A stretch of 64,000 bases of DNA from Erysipelotrichaceae bacterium (GCA_030525525.1 JAUNEN010000002.1:2357-66356); one strand, 5' to 3'. Positions 36,982 through 46,075 are shown, numbered from the stretch's first letter. Numbers and translations: made by a program. Notes: generated by a model not told the origin, from the letters alone.

Positions 36982-38196
36982 ATGCAGTTCCGGTTTGGAT
37001 TTCGAAATAAGAAAACATATGTGCTCATGCATAAGGAGCTTCCTGTCCTGAGCGCAGAATATGAGAAGAGCACAAGTGAATTTACAAAGATCATTGAGAT
37101 CTTTGCATTTGATCATGTCCCTTATTCGGCAAGAGAAGAAAACAATACTGTTTCTTTGAAGAAGCTGAATAAATGGTTTTCATGGCGCGGCATTCCCAAC
37201 TACAGAGTTGGTCTGAACAGACTGCTTGACAGGCTGGGCGTTGAAGATTCAAAAGAGTTACTGAATGAATATTACGCTTTATCTGTTTCTGATCACTATT
37301 GGCTGAAAGAGGAAAACAATCCTGTAACTTACAAAAAGATTTCCTTCTTTACACACGTATTTGATGAAGACGGTTTTGGCAAAGCGATGTTTTCTTTATC
37401 AAGTGCGGATGTCGATCACAGTGCATTGAGAACACCGAACAACACGCTTGCCGGCTATCAGAAGAAAGCCTGGTTCCACAGAAACGGTACTCTTCAGTTA
37501 TATAAGGGAGGCACATTTCCTGCTCAGCTTGAACCGGTTCATGAGAAACTGGCATCTGAGATTGCAAGAAGGCTCGGAATCGATGCGGTTGATTATACGA
37601 CTTCAATCTATGAGAATCAGCTTGTCAGTATCTGTGACAACATGCTTGATGAGAATCATGATCTGATTACCGCAGATGAAGTATTGAGCTTAAAAGAGCC
37701 TCAGAAAGATAAATTTGAATATTATCTTTATCTGGATATTCTGAAAGAACAGGGAATTGAAAATCCTGAAAAAACGATGGATGACATGCTTGTTCTGGAC
37801 TTTCTGATGATGAACACAGACCGTCACAACCAGAATCTTGGTGTGATCGTCAATTGTGAAACGATGAAGTGGGAAAAGATCGCTCCTGTATTTGATACCG
37901 GAACAGGCCTTGCCTGCTTAAGAAGTGATGATGAGGTTGAGCACTGGTCTGAGGTTTATAACTACAGGTTATTCAACTCAAGCAAGATTTCCGATCAGAT
38001 TGTTTCCTATTTAATCTCTGATCTTTCAAGATACGATTTCAGTAAACTTGATGGCATATTGGAGTATTATGATGAAGCGATGCGGAAACACCGCATGATT
38101 TCTTCCATCAGGGAAGAAAGGATCATCAGTCAGCTGAGACTGCTTGATTCAAGAATCAGGGCAGTCAAAAAAATGCAGTTAAAGTCAAAAAGGTGA
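36982..38196 (+). CDS. HipA-like protein kinase
   Basis: 404 residues from ATG 36982; GAGGA inside the previous gene supplies the ribosome binding site. The C-terminal half carries HipA-type kinase motifs: NTDRHNQNLGVIV (catalytic loop with Asp and Asn, about residue 275) and IAPVFDTGTGLAC (metal-binding DTG in place of the usual DFG, about residue 305). KKAWFHRNGTLQLYKGG near 160 fits the nucleotide-binding loop and Lys. The N-terminal 140 residues do not resemble the canonical HipA N-terminal domain; the layout recalls stand-alone HipA/CtkA-like kinases. HipA phosphorylates a tRNA synthetase and stops growth; whether this one does is open. It lies 3 bases before the LCP gene. Confidence 0.75.
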   Translation: MQFRFGFRNKKTYVLMHKELPVLSAEYEKSTSEFTKIIEIFAFDHVPYSAREENNTVSLKKLNKWFSWRGIPNYRVGLNRLLDRLGVEDSKELLNEYYALSVSDHYWLKEENNPVTYKKISFFTHVFDEDGFGKAMFSLSSADVDHSALRTPNNTLAGYQKKAWFHRNGTLQLYKGGTFPAQLEPVHEKLASEIARRLGIDAVDYTTSIYENQLVSICDNMLDENHDLITADEVLSLKEPQKDKFEYYLYLDILKEQGIENPEKTMDDMLVLDFLMMNTDRHNQNLGVIVNCETMKWEKIAPVFDTGTGLACLRSDDEVEHWSEVYNYRLFNSSKISDQIVSYLISDLSRYDFSKLDGILEYYDEAMRKHRMISSIREERIISQLRLLDSRIRAVKKMQLKSKR

Positions 38197-38199
38197 TTT

Positions 38200-39213
38200 A
38201 TGAGCAAAAGAAATTTTCGCAGAAGGCTGGACAGAAAAGATCTTAGTAAAGCATTGGCTGTATTATCAATCATCTTTCTTTTGATCGGTGTCTTCGGCTT
38301 ATTGCTTTCCCGATGGGAAAATAAGCAATACAGAACAGAAGGCGGAGAGAGCACGGTTGATGTGGATACGGTTTTCTCTGATGCCGAAGAGATTACGGTC
38401 AACGGAAAAACCTATGTGAATAACAGAAGAGTCAGGAGCTATCTGATCATGGGTGCTGATTCATACGGTGAACCGGTATCACGAACAAGCGGCGGACAGG
38501 CCGATACGCAGGTTCTGGTTGTCATTGATGATGCAAACAAAACATGGAGACTTCTGCCCATTGACAGAGACACGATGGTCATGATGGATATCAGAGATTC
38601 TGAAGACAATGTCATTGCAATGACCAAAGGACAGATTACTCTGGCCCATGCATACGGTACATGGGAAACCGGTGCAAGATATACATCAGAAGTTGTTTCA
38701 AAGCTTCTGGGCAATCAGAAGATCAATGGATACTTCTCCATGAATCTGGATGCTCTTCCGGTTCTCAATGACGCCGTAGGAGGCGTCACGGTGACTGTTA
38801 CCACAGACTTCACGGATGTGGATGATTCACTTGTATTAGGTGAAGAAATCACACTGAACGGTGAACAGGCAGAACACTTCGTACGTTCACGTATGACCGT
38901 GGATGACGGAACAAATCAGGCAAGAATGGCCAGACAGGAAGCCTATCTGAAAGGTCTGATCAAAGCTGCTTCAAAACTTGACGATTCAGCTATTCTTGAT
39001 CTTTATGATCAGTTAATGAATAACAGCGTAACGAATCTCGGAAGCGGCGATTTCCTGGAATTAACAGAGCTTACAAAGGAATATACACAGCTTGACAACA
39101 TCCGGATTGAAGGTGAACGCACCATCAATAACGGCCACATTGAATTCTACCCCGACGATGAAAGTCTTCAGAATGCGATACTTGAATTGTTCTATACAGC
39201 TAAGGAGAACTGA
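38200..39213 (+). CDS. LytR-CpsA-Psr family glycopolymer transferase
   Basis: 337 residues; AAAGGTG precedes ATG 38200. A basic N-terminus and one membrane segment (about 20-40) are followed by the LCP domain: ADTQVLVVIDDANKTWRLLP, IDRDTMV, INGYFSMNLDALPVLNDAVGG, and AEHFVRSRMTVDDGTNQARMARQ with the conserved Arg residues. LCP enzymes move undecaprenyl-linked polymers onto peptidoglycan outside the cell. As first gene of the CpsA-CpsC-CpsD set (2-base gap to CpsC) it probably attaches the polysaccharide made by this locus. Confidence 0.9.
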   Translation: MSKRNFRRRLDRKDLSKALAVLSIIFLLIGVFGLLLSRWENKQYRTEGGESTVDVDTVFSDAEEITVNGKTYVNNRRVRSYLIMGADSYGEPVSRTSGGQADTQVLVVIDDANKTWRLLPIDRDTMVMMDIRDSEDNVIAMTKGQITLAHAYGTWETGARYTSEVVSKLLGNQKINGYFSMNLDALPVLNDAVGGVTVTVTTDFTDVDDSLVLGEEITLNGEQAEHFVRSRMTVDDGTNQARMARQEAYLKGLIKAASKLDDSAILDLYDQLMNNSVTNLGSGDFLELTELTKEYTQLDNIRIEGERTINNGHIEFYPDDESLQNAILELFYTAKEN

Positions 39214-39215
39214 CA

Positions 39216-39974
39216 ATGAATGAAAATCAGATGATACAGAACAACGATGAAATGGAAATTGATCTTGTCGAGATCTTCTATCTGTTATGGGATAACATCC
39301 TGAAGATCCTGATCTGCCTTGCAATCGGTGCTGTTGCACTGTTTGCCTATACTTATTTCATGATTACACCTTTGTATAAAGCAACTGCAAAGATGTATAT
39401 CAATTCCTCTTCCAAATCGGTGGTTGATATTGCTGACCTGCAGATCAGCTCCCAGTTAAGAGGAGATTATAAAGCACTTATGACAAGCAGAGACCTGCTT
39501 GAAAATGTCATTGAAACATTGGATCTTGATTATACATCCAGACAACTGGGCAGGATGATAGCAATTGAAAATCCGACGGACACAAGAATCATTACTGTCA
39601 CTGTGACAAGTCCTGATCCTGTAGAAGCTGCAGATATTGCCAATGCGCTGGCAAACAGGTCAAAAGAAAAGCTGCCTGAGATCATGAGGTCGGAAGAGCC
39701 GATCATTTATGAAAAGGCGATTGTGCCAACGGCAAAGAGTTCTCCTTCCTATACAAGGAATACACTGATCGGAGGATTGCTCGGTGCTTTGGTGTGTGCA
39801 GGATATCTGATTGTGAAGTATCTGATGAATGACACGATTGTTACACCGGATGATGCGCTTAAGTATCTCGGTGTACAGCCTCTGGCAGTCATTCCGGAAG
39901 GTAATCTCGGTTCATTCAATAAGAAACATAAAGGAAAAGGTTCATCGAATAAGAAAGGAAAGAAGACAAAATGA
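39216..39974 (+). CDS. CpsC/YveK-type chain-length determinant (tyrosine kinase adaptor)
   Basis: 252 residues; AAGGAGAA precedes ATG 39216. Two membrane segments (about 32-52 and 180-200) flank an extracellular Wzz domain (ITPLYKATAKMYINSSSKSV, MTSRDLLENVIETLDLDYT, DPVEAADIANALANRS). The proline-containing P-S-YTRNTL segment before the second membrane helix is typical. The cytoplasmic tail is very Lys-rich (KKHKGKGSSNKKGKKTK). In Gram-positives this protein activates the separate CpsD kinase, the next gene, which overlaps by four bases (ATGA). Confidence 0.9.
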   Translation: MNENQMIQNNDEMEIDLVEIFYLLWDNILKILICLAIGAVALFAYTYFMITPLYKATAKMYINSSSKSVVDIADLQISSQLRGDYKALMTSRDLLENVIETLDLDYTSRQLGRMIAIENPTDTRIITVTVTSPDPVEAADIANALANRSKEKLPEIMRSEEPIIYEKAIVPTAKSSPSYTRNTLIGGLLGALVCAGYLIVKYLMNDTIVTPDDALKYLGVQPLAVIPEGNLGSFNKKHKGKGSSNKKGKKTK

Positions 39975-40687
39975 ATACATTGAATATTACAAACGTTCCT
40001 GATCTTTCATTCGATGTACAGGAAGCAGTCAACCAGCTGCGTATCAACCTTGGCTTTACCGGTGAATCAATCAAGGTGATCATGGTCACATCTTCTCTTC
40101 CGAATGAAGGCAAAAGCTTTGTGGCAATGAGTCTTTGGAGAAATATGGCAAGTGTCGGAAGCAGGGTTGTCCTGATTGACGCTGATATCAGAAACTCAGA
40201 GATGAGAGACAGATATGGTTTCAGAGCAGAAAACGGCCTTGTCGGTATTGAACATTATCTGTCAGGAAAAGCAGAAGCCAATGATGTTCTGTACGGAACT
40301 GATATCAGAAACGGATATATCATTCCGGTTTCTACCAATGTCATTGATCCGACTACATTGCTTGAAAGCAAGAGATTTGAAGAACTGATTACATCAAGCA
40401 AAGAAACCTTTGATTATGTCATCGTTGATACACCGCCGCTTGGCAGTGTGGCAGATGCAATGAATATTGCAAGATACTGCGACGGAAGTATTCTGGTTGT
40501 GGCAAGCAATCATACACCGAGAAGGCTTGCGGCAGACATGATCAATTCATTGAAGAGAACTGAGAAGCCACTGCTCGGTGTTGTACTCAACAGAGTTGAG
40601 ACAGCAGGCAGAGGATCAGGTTACGGCTACTACTATCGGTATGGCGGATACGGCCAATATGGACAGTATGGCAGTAAAAAACAGTAA
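39971..40687 (+). CDS. CpsD/CapB-type bacterial tyrosine kinase
   Basis: 238 residues. Walker A SSLPNEGKSF (about 37-46), Walker A' VVLIDADIR (about 66-74) and Walker B YVIVDTPPLG (about 150) define a BY-kinase. The C-terminal tail is a Tyr/Gly cluster (YGYYYRYGGYGQYGQYG), the usual autophosphorylation site. Together with CpsC it controls polymer length and export. The PHP-type phosphatase CpsB that normally completes the set is not in this window. It is the last gene before a new promoter. Confidence 0.9.
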   Translation: MNTLNITNVPDLSFDVQEAVNQLRINLGFTGESIKVIMVTSSLPNEGKSFVAMSLWRNMASVGSRVVLIDADIRNSEMRDRYGFRAENGLVGIEHYLSGKAEANDVLYGTDIRNGYIIPVSTNVIDPTTLLESKRFEELITSSKETFDYVIVDTPPLGSVADAMNIARYCDGSILVVASNHTPRRLAADMINSLKRTEKPLLGVVLNRVETAGRGSGYGYYYRYGGYGQYGQYGSKKQ

Positions 40688-40735
40688 ATATTGCGCTAAT
40701 TGTGCATAAAACTAAAGATGCAATCTATCTTTTTG

Positions 40736-40744
40736 TGATATTAT
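40736..40744 (+). promoter_or_regulatory. Extended -10 promoter TGATATTAT
   Basis: One base away from the TGATATAAT elements seen at 35077 and 36132, and about 50 bases before the small surface protein gene, whose codon choice implies strong expression. Confidence 0.45.
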
Positions 40745-40792
40745 GTTTTTTGTAAAACTGACTTATTAATATATTCAGGGAGGAAAAGATTT

Positions 40793-41347
40793 ATGAACAA
40801 GGGATTAATCGCTGCAGCTGCAGCTCTCACCTTCGCAGTTGCAGCACCTGTAACTGTTTACGCAGAAGAAGCAAAATCACCGTCAGCTGACGAAGCAAAG
40901 ATCGTCATCGAAGAACGTTCCGAGAACGCAGGCGTCAAAGTCGGCGACACAGCAGCAGTTGTTAACGCAGCTTGGGGAACAAATATTGAAGACGGTTATG
41001 TCGTTGTCTTCGTCGGTGAAGCTTATGTAAGCGGCGAGACAGATAAGGAACTCACACTCACAGTCAACGCTGCAGACTTCAAAGGCGGCCAGATCTTCGT
41101 TCACCACAAGAAGGACGGCTCCAATGATGTAGGTGCTACAGTTACACTCAACTCCAAAGACCTTTCACCGGTTGCAACACTGAAGAGAGTTGACAACGGA
41201 AGCACACCTGCTACACCGTCTACACCGGCTGGCAACAACACAGCTAACACAGGCGACAGCAACAAGACAGGTCTCTGGGCTGGAGCTCTTGTAATCTCTG
41301 CATTACTGGCAGGTGCAGCTCTTGTTATGAACAAGAGAAACGCTTAA
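40793..41347 (+). CDS. Small wall-attached surface protein with NTANTGD sorting-like signal
   Basis: 184 residues; GGGAGGAAAAG precedes ATG 40793. Signal peptide about 1-24 (LTFAVAAPVTVYAEE). Residues 28-135 form a small beta-rich domain (DGYVVVFVGEAYVSGETDKE, FKGGQIFVHHKKDG). A Thr/Pro/Asn-rich linker leads to NTANTGDSNKTG, a hydrophobic stretch (GLWAGALVISALLAGAALVM) and the basic end NKRNA. This is the layout of a sortase substrate, but LPXTG is replaced by an A-N-T-G-D motif. No sortase gene is in the window. Codons are those of a highly expressed gene. It sits alone between CpsD and the priming transferase, with its own promoter and terminator. Confidence 0.75.
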   Translation: MNKGLIAAAAALTFAVAAPVTVYAEEAKSPSADEAKIVIEERSENAGVKVGDTAAVVNAAWGTNIEDGYVVVFVGEAYVSGETDKELTLTVNAADFKGGQIFVHHKKDGSNDVGATVTLNSKDLSPVATLKRVDNGSTPATPSTPAGNNTANTGDSNKTGLWAGALVISALLAGAALVMNKRNA

Positions 41348-41372
41348 TTTATACAAACAGATTACAAACAAC

Positions 41373-41408
41373 AAAGCCTTGATCCGTATGGATTGAGGCT
41401 TTTATTTT
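41373..41408 (+). terminator. Terminator after the surface protein gene
   Basis: AAAGCCTTGATCC (41373-41385), loop GTAT, GGATTGAGGCTTTTA (41390-41404), then T-rich sequence; one G-U pair. Confidence 0.85.
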
Positions 41409-41445
41409 ATGATTCTTAGATTAAATGCTCATAGGGGGATAGTGT

Positions 41446-42855
41446 ATGGCAGAGCACAAACAGAATATGGGAAACCTGCGATCCGCAAATTCGAGATTTC
41501 ATGATCTGACATTGCGTTTCGTAAAAATATTGAATGCGATTGTCATGACAATCCCATTCGCATTTGCCTGGTATGTCTATTACGCAGATAAAATCAGAGC
41601 TCCGTATTACAGGAGAGGAAACTGGGTTATTATTCTTTTATTCCTTCTTCTCTATGTAATTTTCGGAAGAACATATGAAGCGTTCATGGTTTCATATAAT
41701 CGGATTTCTGAAATGGTTTACAGCCAGATGCTGGCAGTAATAATCAGTTATGCGATTTATTATGTGATTTTCTGGCTGCTTGCCGGAGAACTGATGCCTG
41801 TATGGCCGTTACTGTTAGCAATTCTTCAATCCTTGTTTCTTTCAATTGCCTGGTCGATATTTACCCACCGATGGTATTTTAAGACATTTAAACCTCGGAG
41901 AACGGCGATTATCTGGGATGAAAGAGAAGGTCTGGATCAGCTGGTTGATTCGTATGGACTTGATAAGAAGTTTGAGGTTGTAAAAACAGTTCCTGTAAAT
42001 GAATGTCTTGAAGATCTGTCTGTATTGAAAGGAATTCAGGCTGTCTTCTTTGCGGGTATTCATTCACATGACAGAAATGTCATCATTAAATATTGTGTTG
42101 AACATAAAATTACTTCATTCATTATTCCGAGAGTCGGCGATGTTTTAATGAGCGGTGCACGTCAGATGCATATGTTCCACTTACCGATGTTAAGACTTGA
42201 AAGATATAATCCTTCACCGGAATATCTGTTTGTCAAAAGACTGTTTGATATCGTTGCGTCATTGGCTGCATTGATTATTCTGTCACCTTTGATGATTGTT
42301 GTGGCTTTGTTAATCAGAAAAGATGGTGGCCCTGCATTCTATAAGCAGTGCAGACTGACAAAAGACGGGAAAAAATTCGATGTGCTTAAATTCCGCAGTA
42401 TGAGAACAGATGCGGAAAAAGATGGTGTGGCTAGATTATCCACCGGTGAAAATGATGATCGTATTACTCCGATTGGTAAGATTATCCGCAAAGTCAGAAT
42501 TGATGAGCTTCCTCAGTTAATCAATATTCTGAAGGGGGATATGAGTATTGTCGGTCCAAGACCTGAAAGACCTGAAATCGCTGCTCAGTATGAAGAAACG
42601 CTTCCGGAATTCAGATTAAGACTGCAGGCAAAATGTGGATTGACAGGTTATGCACAGGTATATGGCAAATACAATACCACTCCGTATGACAAGCTTCAGA
42701 TGGATCTGATGTATATATCTAATCCGAGTTTAGCTCAGGATTTAAGTATTATCTTTGCGACAATCAAGATTCTGTTTTTGCCGGAAAGCACGGAAGGTGT
42801 TGCAGAAGGTCAGACAACGGCAATGGGGACTGATGATAAATCAGCGAAGCTTTGA
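41446..42855 (+). CDS. Undecaprenyl-phosphate sugar phosphotransferase (priming enzyme, WbaP/CpsE type)
   Basis: 469 residues. ATG 41446 follows AGGGGG. The N-terminal half has four or five membrane segments and a CoA-binding-like region; the C-terminal catalytic domain (about 265-455) begins KRLFDIVASLAALIIL, then GPAFYKQCRLTKDGKKF, KFRSMRTDAEKDG and DELPQLINILKGDMSIVGPR. It transfers a sugar phosphate to undecaprenyl phosphate at the inner membrane face, starting each repeat unit. Which sugar cannot be read from the sequence. It is probably the first gene of the biosynthetic section, which continues after a 337-base gap. Confidence 0.9.
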   Translation: MAEHKQNMGNLRSANSRFHDLTLRFVKILNAIVMTIPFAFAWYVYYADKIRAPYYRRGNWVIILLFLLLYVIFGRTYEAFMVSYNRISEMVYSQMLAVIISYAIYYVIFWLLAGELMPVWPLLLAILQSLFLSIAWSIFTHRWYFKTFKPRRTAIIWDEREGLDQLVDSYGLDKKFEVVKTVPVNECLEDLSVLKGIQAVFFAGIHSHDRNVIIKYCVEHKITSFIIPRVGDVLMSGARQMHMFHLPMLRLERYNPSPEYLFVKRLFDIVASLAALIILSPLMIVVALLIRKDGGPAFYKQCRLTKDGKKFDVLKFRSMRTDAEKDGVARLSTGENDDRITPIGKIIRKVRIDELPQLINILKGDMSIVGPRPERPEIAAQYEETLPEFRLRLQAKCGLTGYAQVYGKYNTTPYDKLQMDLMYISNPSLAQDLSIIFATIKILFLPESTEGVAEGQTTAMGTDDKSAKL

Positions 42856-43192
42856 ACAAATTCAATAAATTCTGGCTTATTTACCTCTGGGAAGCATATG
42901 TGCTTTTAATATCCTTCTTATAAAAGAGACAGTAATAATGCATAAACATTCGCGGAACATTACATTATCGTAAATGTTTACTTGTGGAAAACAGGAATGG
43001 ATGATGTGCTTGTCATCAGCTGTCTGAGTTCAAGGAGAGTGCTGAAGAGCGAAAGGCCGGTTGAAGATAGATAGTAACTGGTTATATGCAATCAGTATCA
43101 AAAGGCAGTGCGAACGAAATTGTCCGGACTGTTTTCTTTTTGTGTTATTTCGTAGTTTTTTTGGAAAATAGTTTTCTAATGGATGTGTTTGT
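42856..43192. other. Intergenic region before gpsA-tagD
   Basis: 337 bases with no gene. It has AT-rich stretches and a loose CAGT...ACTG hairpin near 43109-43131 followed by TTTTCTTTTTG, which could be a weak terminator or antiterminator. No ops/RfaH-type element was recognised. Confidence 0.35.
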
Positions 43193-44722
43193 ATGAGTAC
43201 GATTGGTATTTTAGGAGCCGGAACTTGGGGTACTGCTTTAGCGCGTATGCTTTCTAACTCCGGTCATGAGGTTATCGTGTGGTCGATAAGTAATGATGAA
43301 GTCGACACCCTTTCTTCTACACGGCGACATGTGAACCTGCCAAATTCAGAGATTCCGGAGAAAATCGTCTTTACTACAGATATAAATGTTGCATGTGAAA
43401 ACAAGGATATTTTGCTTTGTGCAGTTCCATCAGTTTTTGTACGTTCAACAATGATGAAGGCAAAACCATATATTCCTGAAGACCAGATTATTGTGGATGT
43501 CGCTAAAGGAATTGAAGCTGAAACACTTTTCACAATGTCTGATGTTATAAGGGATGTATTAAATGATGGAAAGCATGATGATGTTAAGCTTGTTGTTCTA
43601 TCTGGACCGACTCATGCAGAAGAGGTAGCGCAGGATCTTCCAACTACAATCGTATCTGCATGTGAGGATATTCATATAGCAGAATTTGTCCAGAATGTCT
43701 TCAGCAATACCTGTATGAGGGTTTACACCAACACAGATGTTCTGGGTGTGGAAATCTGCGGTGCACTAAAAAATATCATCGCATTGGCAGCCGGAATATC
43801 TACAGGACTTGGATATGGCGATAATGCAAAGGCAGCTTTGATCACGCGAGGTATTGCGGAGATTGAACGTCTTGGTTTGGCAATGGGATGTCAGGAACAG
43901 ACTTTCAGCGGTTTAGCCGGGATGGGGGATCTTATTGTCACAGCGACCAGTAAACATAGCCGTAACAACCGCTGCGGTTATTTGATTGGCCAGGGTTATA
44001 AACCTGCGGATGCAATAAAGCAGGTGGGAATGGTTGTTGAGGGCGTAAACGCTCTTCCTGCAGCGATGAGATTGGCTGATAAGTATAGTGTTGATATGCC
44101 AATTACAAAGACAGTCAATGCAATTATAAATGGAGATGCTACAGCATCCGATGCTGTGATGATGCTGATGGGGCGGAAAAAGAAGACAGAGCTTTTGAAC
44201 CCCTTTATAGATACAGGTTACGAAATTGCGGTTGTGAAAAACGCAAGAATGAGAGGAGATCAAGGAATGAAAAGAGTTATCACTTATGGCACATTTGACC
44301 TGCTTCACTATGGTCATATTAATCTTCTGCGCCGAGCAAAAGCACTCGGTGACTATCTGATTGTTGTAATCTCCTCTGATGAATTCAACTGGAATGAGAA
44401 ACACAAGAAATGCTATTTCACTTATGAGCAGAGAAAAGCTCTGGTAGAGGCGATTCGTTATGTAGATCTGGTCATTCCTGAAGAAAGCTGGAGTCAGAAG
44501 AGAACAGATATGCATGAGTATCACGTTGACACATTCGTTATGGGTGATGACTGGAAAGGAAAATTTGATTTCCTGAAAGAGGAAGGCGTCGAGGTCGTAT
44601 ATCTGCCTAGAACACCTGAGATCAGTAGCAGTCAGATCAAAAGGGATCTCTACGATGCAAATGCTGTCGATGGAGAGAGTCAGATTAAACACGATGACAT
44701 TAATACTGATCCGGGGAAATAA
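43193..44722 (+). CDS. gpsA-tagD: Fused glycerol-3-phosphate dehydrogenase and glycerol-3-phosphate cytidylyltransferase
   Basis: 509 residues. Residues 1 to about 340 are GpsA: Rossmann start GILGAGTWGTALA, LSGPTHAEEVAQDLPTT, GVEICGALKNIIALAAGIS with the catalytic Lys, and TRGIAEIERLG. Residues 359-509 are TagD: KRVITYGTFDLLHYGHINLL with the HxGH motif and RTPEISSSQIKRD. Together they would turn dihydroxyacetone phosphate into glycerol 3-phosphate and then CDP-glycerol in one polypeptide. GAGAGGAG at 44251-44258 lies eight bases before the in-frame ATG 44267 at the TagD boundary, so TagD (151 residues) may also be made alone. The fusion looks like loss of a stop codon between formerly separate genes. 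The start site is weak, which fits low expression or control from upstream. Confidence 0.9.
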   Translation: MSTIGILGAGTWGTALARMLSNSGHEVIVWSISNDEVDTLSSTRRHVNLPNSEIPEKIVFTTDINVACENKDILLCAVPSVFVRSTMMKAKPYIPEDQIIVDVAKGIEAETLFTMSDVIRDVLNDGKHDDVKLVVLSGPTHAEEVAQDLPTTIVSACEDIHIAEFVQNVFSNTCMRVYTNTDVLGVEICGALKNIIALAAGISTGLGYGDNAKAALITRGIAEIERLGLAMGCQEQTFSGLAGMGDLIVTATSKHSRNNRCGYLIGQGYKPADAIKQVGMVVEGVNALPAAMRLADKYSVDMPITKTVNAIINGDATASDAVMMLMGRKKKTELLNPFIDTGYEIAVVKNARMRGDQGMKRVITYGTFDLLHYGHINLLRRAKALGDYLIVVISSDEFNWNEKHKKCYFTYEQRKALVEAIRYVDLVIPEESWSQKRTDMHEYHVDTFVMGDDWKGKFDFLKEEGVEVVYLPRTPEISSSQIKRDLYDANAVDGESQIKHDDINTDPGK

Positions 44723-45176
44723 TGGCTGTTTCCCCAAAATATTTGTATAAGAAATGGCAAAGGTGTGGAGATTACAAAAGGCTTTTTACGTTTATAGACA
44801 TGATTGAGAGATTATTAGGAATAATTGTATTTTTGACATTTTATTCATTTACATAATTTGCCAGATTTACACAGAACAATTATGATTAACAATAGTTTAT
44901 TTATCATTTGATAAACTAAATTTTCCTATGCAACTCATAAAATCGGATGGAGAACCAGGAAGCATGAAAAGCTTATAATGCAAACAGTCGTTAAATGCGA
45001 ATCTTGTGATTTGCATATACAATGATACTTTTTGCAGGAGATTACTGCGCGTGTGGCAGTTAATGCTTATTCTTATTAAGTCAACAAAGACTAGCAGTTT
45101 ATTTACGAGTCATTTGCAATACAAATTAGGAAGTTTTGAATAGCTTTCACAAAGATGAATAAGGAGAAAAACATAG
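44723..45176. other. AT-rich gap with a palindrome before the LicD gene
   Basis: 454 bases without a gene. TAGTTTAT (44893-44900) and ATAAACTA (44911-44918) form a perfect 8-bp stem with a ten-base loop, possibly a terminator since AAATTTT follows. AAGGAGAAAAAC at 45161-45172 is the ribosome binding region of the next gene. The gap marks the start of the more AT-rich part of the locus. Confidence 0.4.
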
Positions 45177-46055
45177 ATGAGTGTTAAGGATAATTCCTGT
45201 GGAATTGCTGATCTTCAGGATAAAATGTTGGATATACTGAAATACTTTATTTCTGTATGTGAAAAGCACGATCTTCATTATTGGCTTGCTGGCGGAACAT
45301 GCTTAGGTGCACTGCGGCATGGTGGGTTTATTCCTTGGGATGACGATCTTGATGTGTATATGCCTCGAAATGATTACGAAAAGCTTTGGAAACTTATGGG
45401 CAACGGCAAAGTCGATGATCATTTTAAACTTTGTCGTACAACAGACAAACAAAATTATCATCACCGTGTTATGCAGATCGTTGATCTGAATACAACTTTC
45501 ATCCACAGTCGTAGTAAAAATGAGGATATTGAACACGGAATTTATATTGATATTATTCCAATAGATGCATGTCCAAATAATATGCTCCAAAGGTTTTCTC
45601 AATTTTATAATGCAGTCATATTCTCAATCTGTAATATACAGCAGAAGCCAGAATATAACGGTGGTAAGTTAACAGGGGTGATGAGTTTTGGCACAAGTGT
45701 ATTACTTGGCATTATCAGAAATCAGGATAAGCGTTATAAGGCGTGGTCTAAAGCTGAAAAACGTATGATTAAGTATGATTGGGATAAGTGCTCTCATATA
45801 AAATGCATTACTTCGCAGTTTCATGAATTAATGACAGCATTTCCAAAAGAGTGGTTTGGAGAGCGCAAAATTCCTTTTGAAGATATTGAGGCTGTGGTTC
45901 CAAGTAATGCTGAAGCCTATTGCCAAGCAATGTATGGGGATTATATGGCTTTACCTCCAAAAGAGAAACAAGTGGTAAGACATCATACAGAATATATTAA
46001 TCTCAATGAACCGTATACAAAGTTCAAAGGGATTTATTACTGTGTTAAAGACTAA
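45177..46055 (+). CDS. LicD-family phosphotransferase (copy 1)
   Basis: 292 residues; AAGGAG precedes ATG 45177. The LicD core is clear near residues 38-75: WLAGGTCLGALRHGGFIPWD followed by DDLDVYMPRNDYEKL, with the acidic triad DDDLD, and GIYIDIIPIDACP further on. LicD proteins transfer phosphocholine, ribitol phosphate or glycerol phosphate from CDP-linked donors to sugars. Since the only CDP-alcohol enzyme nearby is the GpsA-TagD fusion, CDP-glycerol is the likely donor (inference). A second LicD gene, about 30% alike by eye, lies at 52094. Confidence 0.85.
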   Translation: MSVKDNSCGIADLQDKMLDILKYFISVCEKHDLHYWLAGGTCLGALRHGGFIPWDDDLDVYMPRNDYEKLWKLMGNGKVDDHFKLCRTTDKQNYHHRVMQIVDLNTTFIHSRSKNEDIEHGIYIDIIPIDACPNNMLQRFSQFYNAVIFSICNIQQKPEYNGGKLTGVMSFGTSVLLGIIRNQDKRYKAWSKAEKRMIKYDWDKCSHIKCITSQFHELMTAFPKEWFGERKIPFEDIEAVVPSNAEAYCQAMYGDYMALPPKEKQVVRHHTEYINLNEPYTKFKGIYYCVKD

Positions 46056-46075
46056 ATTGTGAGGAGACCGGTGTC

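Noticed and set aside
42856-43192. RfaH/ops-type antitermination site before the biosynthetic genes
   Set aside because: The ops core sequence was not found, and the hairpins in the gap are weak.
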